Assembly (NCBI GenBank): GCA_003105245.1
Contig: PQAI01000265.1
Coordinates: forward strand, 7,026 to 13,835
Direction: 5' to 3'
Length of the DNA: 6,810 bases
Source: Betaproteobacteria bacterium
GTDB lineage: Bacteria; Pseudomonadota; Gammaproteobacteria; Burkholderiales; Usitatibacteraceae
Below the pieces are notes generated by a model. The model was not told where the DNA came from and searched no databases. It saw only the letters and a list, made by a program, of their open reading frames with translations. Both the position numbers and the translations under genes were made by a program. The number at the start of each line of letters is the position of its first letter. Positions within the stretch are counted from its first letter, which is position 1. Shown here one piece after another: positions 6,151 through 6,810 of this stretch.

Positions 6151-6810
6151 TCATGCCGCCTTCGGCAGGGCGCGTTCGCGCGCGAAGGCCGGGCCTTCCG
6201 CGATGCGGCGGAAGTAGGAGCGGTGCGCCGCCGACCCCTCCGGCCAGCTCGCGAGGAAGCGCCGCTGCCAGGCGGCCGCGTCGTAGCGCACGGCGAGCGC
6301 GTCGACGAAGGCGCCGGCCACGCGCGTGCCGTAGAGCGCGTCGCGCGCCGGGCGCACCGAGACGCGCGTCACCACGCCGAAGGGCTCGCCCGCGAAATTG
6401 GGCATGCCCGCCGCGCCGTTGTTGGCCACCGCCACCGCGCCGCGTCCGAAGTCGAAGGCGCGCAGCGCCGGGAGGCACGTGTGGCTGCTCGCGAAGACGT
6501 CCACGCGCGAATCGGCGAAGGCGCTCTCCAGCCAGCGGCTGTGGGCGGGATCGTCGAGGGCGCCGTGGGCGAAGCCCCAGCCCGCGAGCGAGGAGGCGTC
6601 GCCGTGCACGATGCCCACCCTCGTATCGCCCACCCGCGCCACGAGGTTCATGGGCAGCGCCGCGAGCGCCGCCCGCGCCTCCGGGAACGCGCGCGCCGTC
6701 TCGCGAAGCCGCACCAGGATCTCGTTGGAGCGCGCGACTTCGGCGTCGGTCACGTCGGCGGGATAGGCGCAGCCGCAGCCCGCGCCCGAGTCCTCGCCGG
6801 CGATCTCGGT
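6151..6810 (-). CDS. Metallophosphoesterase (calcineurin-like), C-terminal part; 5' end outside window
   Basis: The frame is open from the right edge for 219 codons to TGA at 6153-6151, so the N-terminus with the expected DxH and GDxx metal motifs is cut off. Visible parts include the segment after the probable GNxE motif (AGEDSGAGCGC at residues 4-14), VARSNEILVRL (25-35), VGIVHGD (65-71, H69 a likely metal ligand), AGWGFA (76-81), SSHTCLP (108-114, at the place of the terminal GHxH, with one His kept and the other replaced by Cys) and ANNGAAGMPN (129-138). These suit a metal-dependent hydrolase of phosphomonoesters or diesters in the cytoplasm; no signal peptide can be judged. A GTG at 6753 could be read as a start, but the upstream codons are in frame and family-like, so it is probably internal. 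Translation stops one base before the next gene, so it shares that operon. The substrate is not identifiable; a phospho-sugar or phospholipid precursor of the pathway is an inference. Confidence 0.75.
   Translation of the reverse strand, partial: TEIAGEDSGAGCGCAYPADVTDAEVARSNEILVRLRETARAFPEARAALAALPMNLVARVGDTRVGIVHGDASSLAGWGFAHGALDDPAHSRWLESAFADSRVDVFASSHTCLPALRAFDFGRGAVAVANNGAAGMPNFAGEPFGVVTRVSVRPARDALYGTRVAGAFVDALAVRYDAAAWQRRFLASWPEGSAAHRSYFRRIAEGPAFARERALPKAA
6159..6163 (-). promoter_or_regulatory. Ribosome binding site GAAGG for the TVP38-oxidoreductase gene
   Basis: GAAGG lies 9 bases before ATG 6149, within the final codons of the metallophosphoesterase gene. The stop and start are arranged as TGA-G-ATG, so termination and re-initiation are probably coupled. 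Confidence 0.5.

Noticed and set aside
6151..6753. GTG at 6753 as the true start of the phosphoesterase
   Set aside because: The frame is open through the right edge, and the 19 upstream codons (AGEDSGAGCGC region) look like conserved family sequence; the essential N-terminal metal motifs must lie further upstream.

Overview
All 6.8 kb is coding on the minus strand, in what reads as one tightly packed operon of seven genes running from right to left. The base composition is very GC-rich. Coding starts include GTG, neighbouring genes overlap by 4 or 17 bases, and no RNA gene or insertion sequence is visible. GC content, gene content and a GTGTCTGACACC-type repeat suggest a high-GC proteobacterium, perhaps a betaproteobacterium, but no phylogenetic marker is present and this is only a guess.

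In order of transcription the window holds: (1) the C-terminal part of a metallophosphoesterase (6810-6151, N-terminus outside the window); (2) a 743-residue fusion of a TVP38/TMEM64 (DedA/VTT-like) membrane domain to a MerA/Lpd-like flavin disulfide oxidoreductase (6149-3918); (3) an exported DUF547 protein (3913-3092); (4) a 52-base gap with three near-palindromic 12-13-base repeat units and a possible leaderless promoter; (5) a family-2 glycosyltransferase of the TIGR04283 type (3039-2347); (6) a TIGR04282/DUF2064 GT-A-fold transferase (2363-1728); (7) an exported DUF3047 protein (1731-1009); and (8) the N-terminal 337 residues of an FAD oxidoreductase of the TIGR03169 ('N-terminal to SelD') type, which starts at 1012 and runs off the left edge.

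TIGR04282 and TIGR04283 are established as 'radical SAM/selenodomain-associated' transferases 1 and 2. They are commonly found near the arsenosugar radical SAM protein ArsS, and TVP38-type membrane proteins also occur beside arsM/arsS in cyanobacteria. The best reading is therefore an accessory part of an arsenosugar/arsenolipid-type or selenium-linked pathway: two cytoplasmic sugar or nucleotide transferases, two flavin redox enzymes (one membrane-anchored), a phosphoesterase and two proteins exported across the inner membrane. No arsM, arsS or complete selD gene lies inside the window, so the product of the pathway is inferred, not shown. The most informative open points are whether the left-edge gene continues into a SelD domain, what the membrane-fused oxidoreductase reduces, and what the exported DUF547 and DUF3047 proteins do in this setting.
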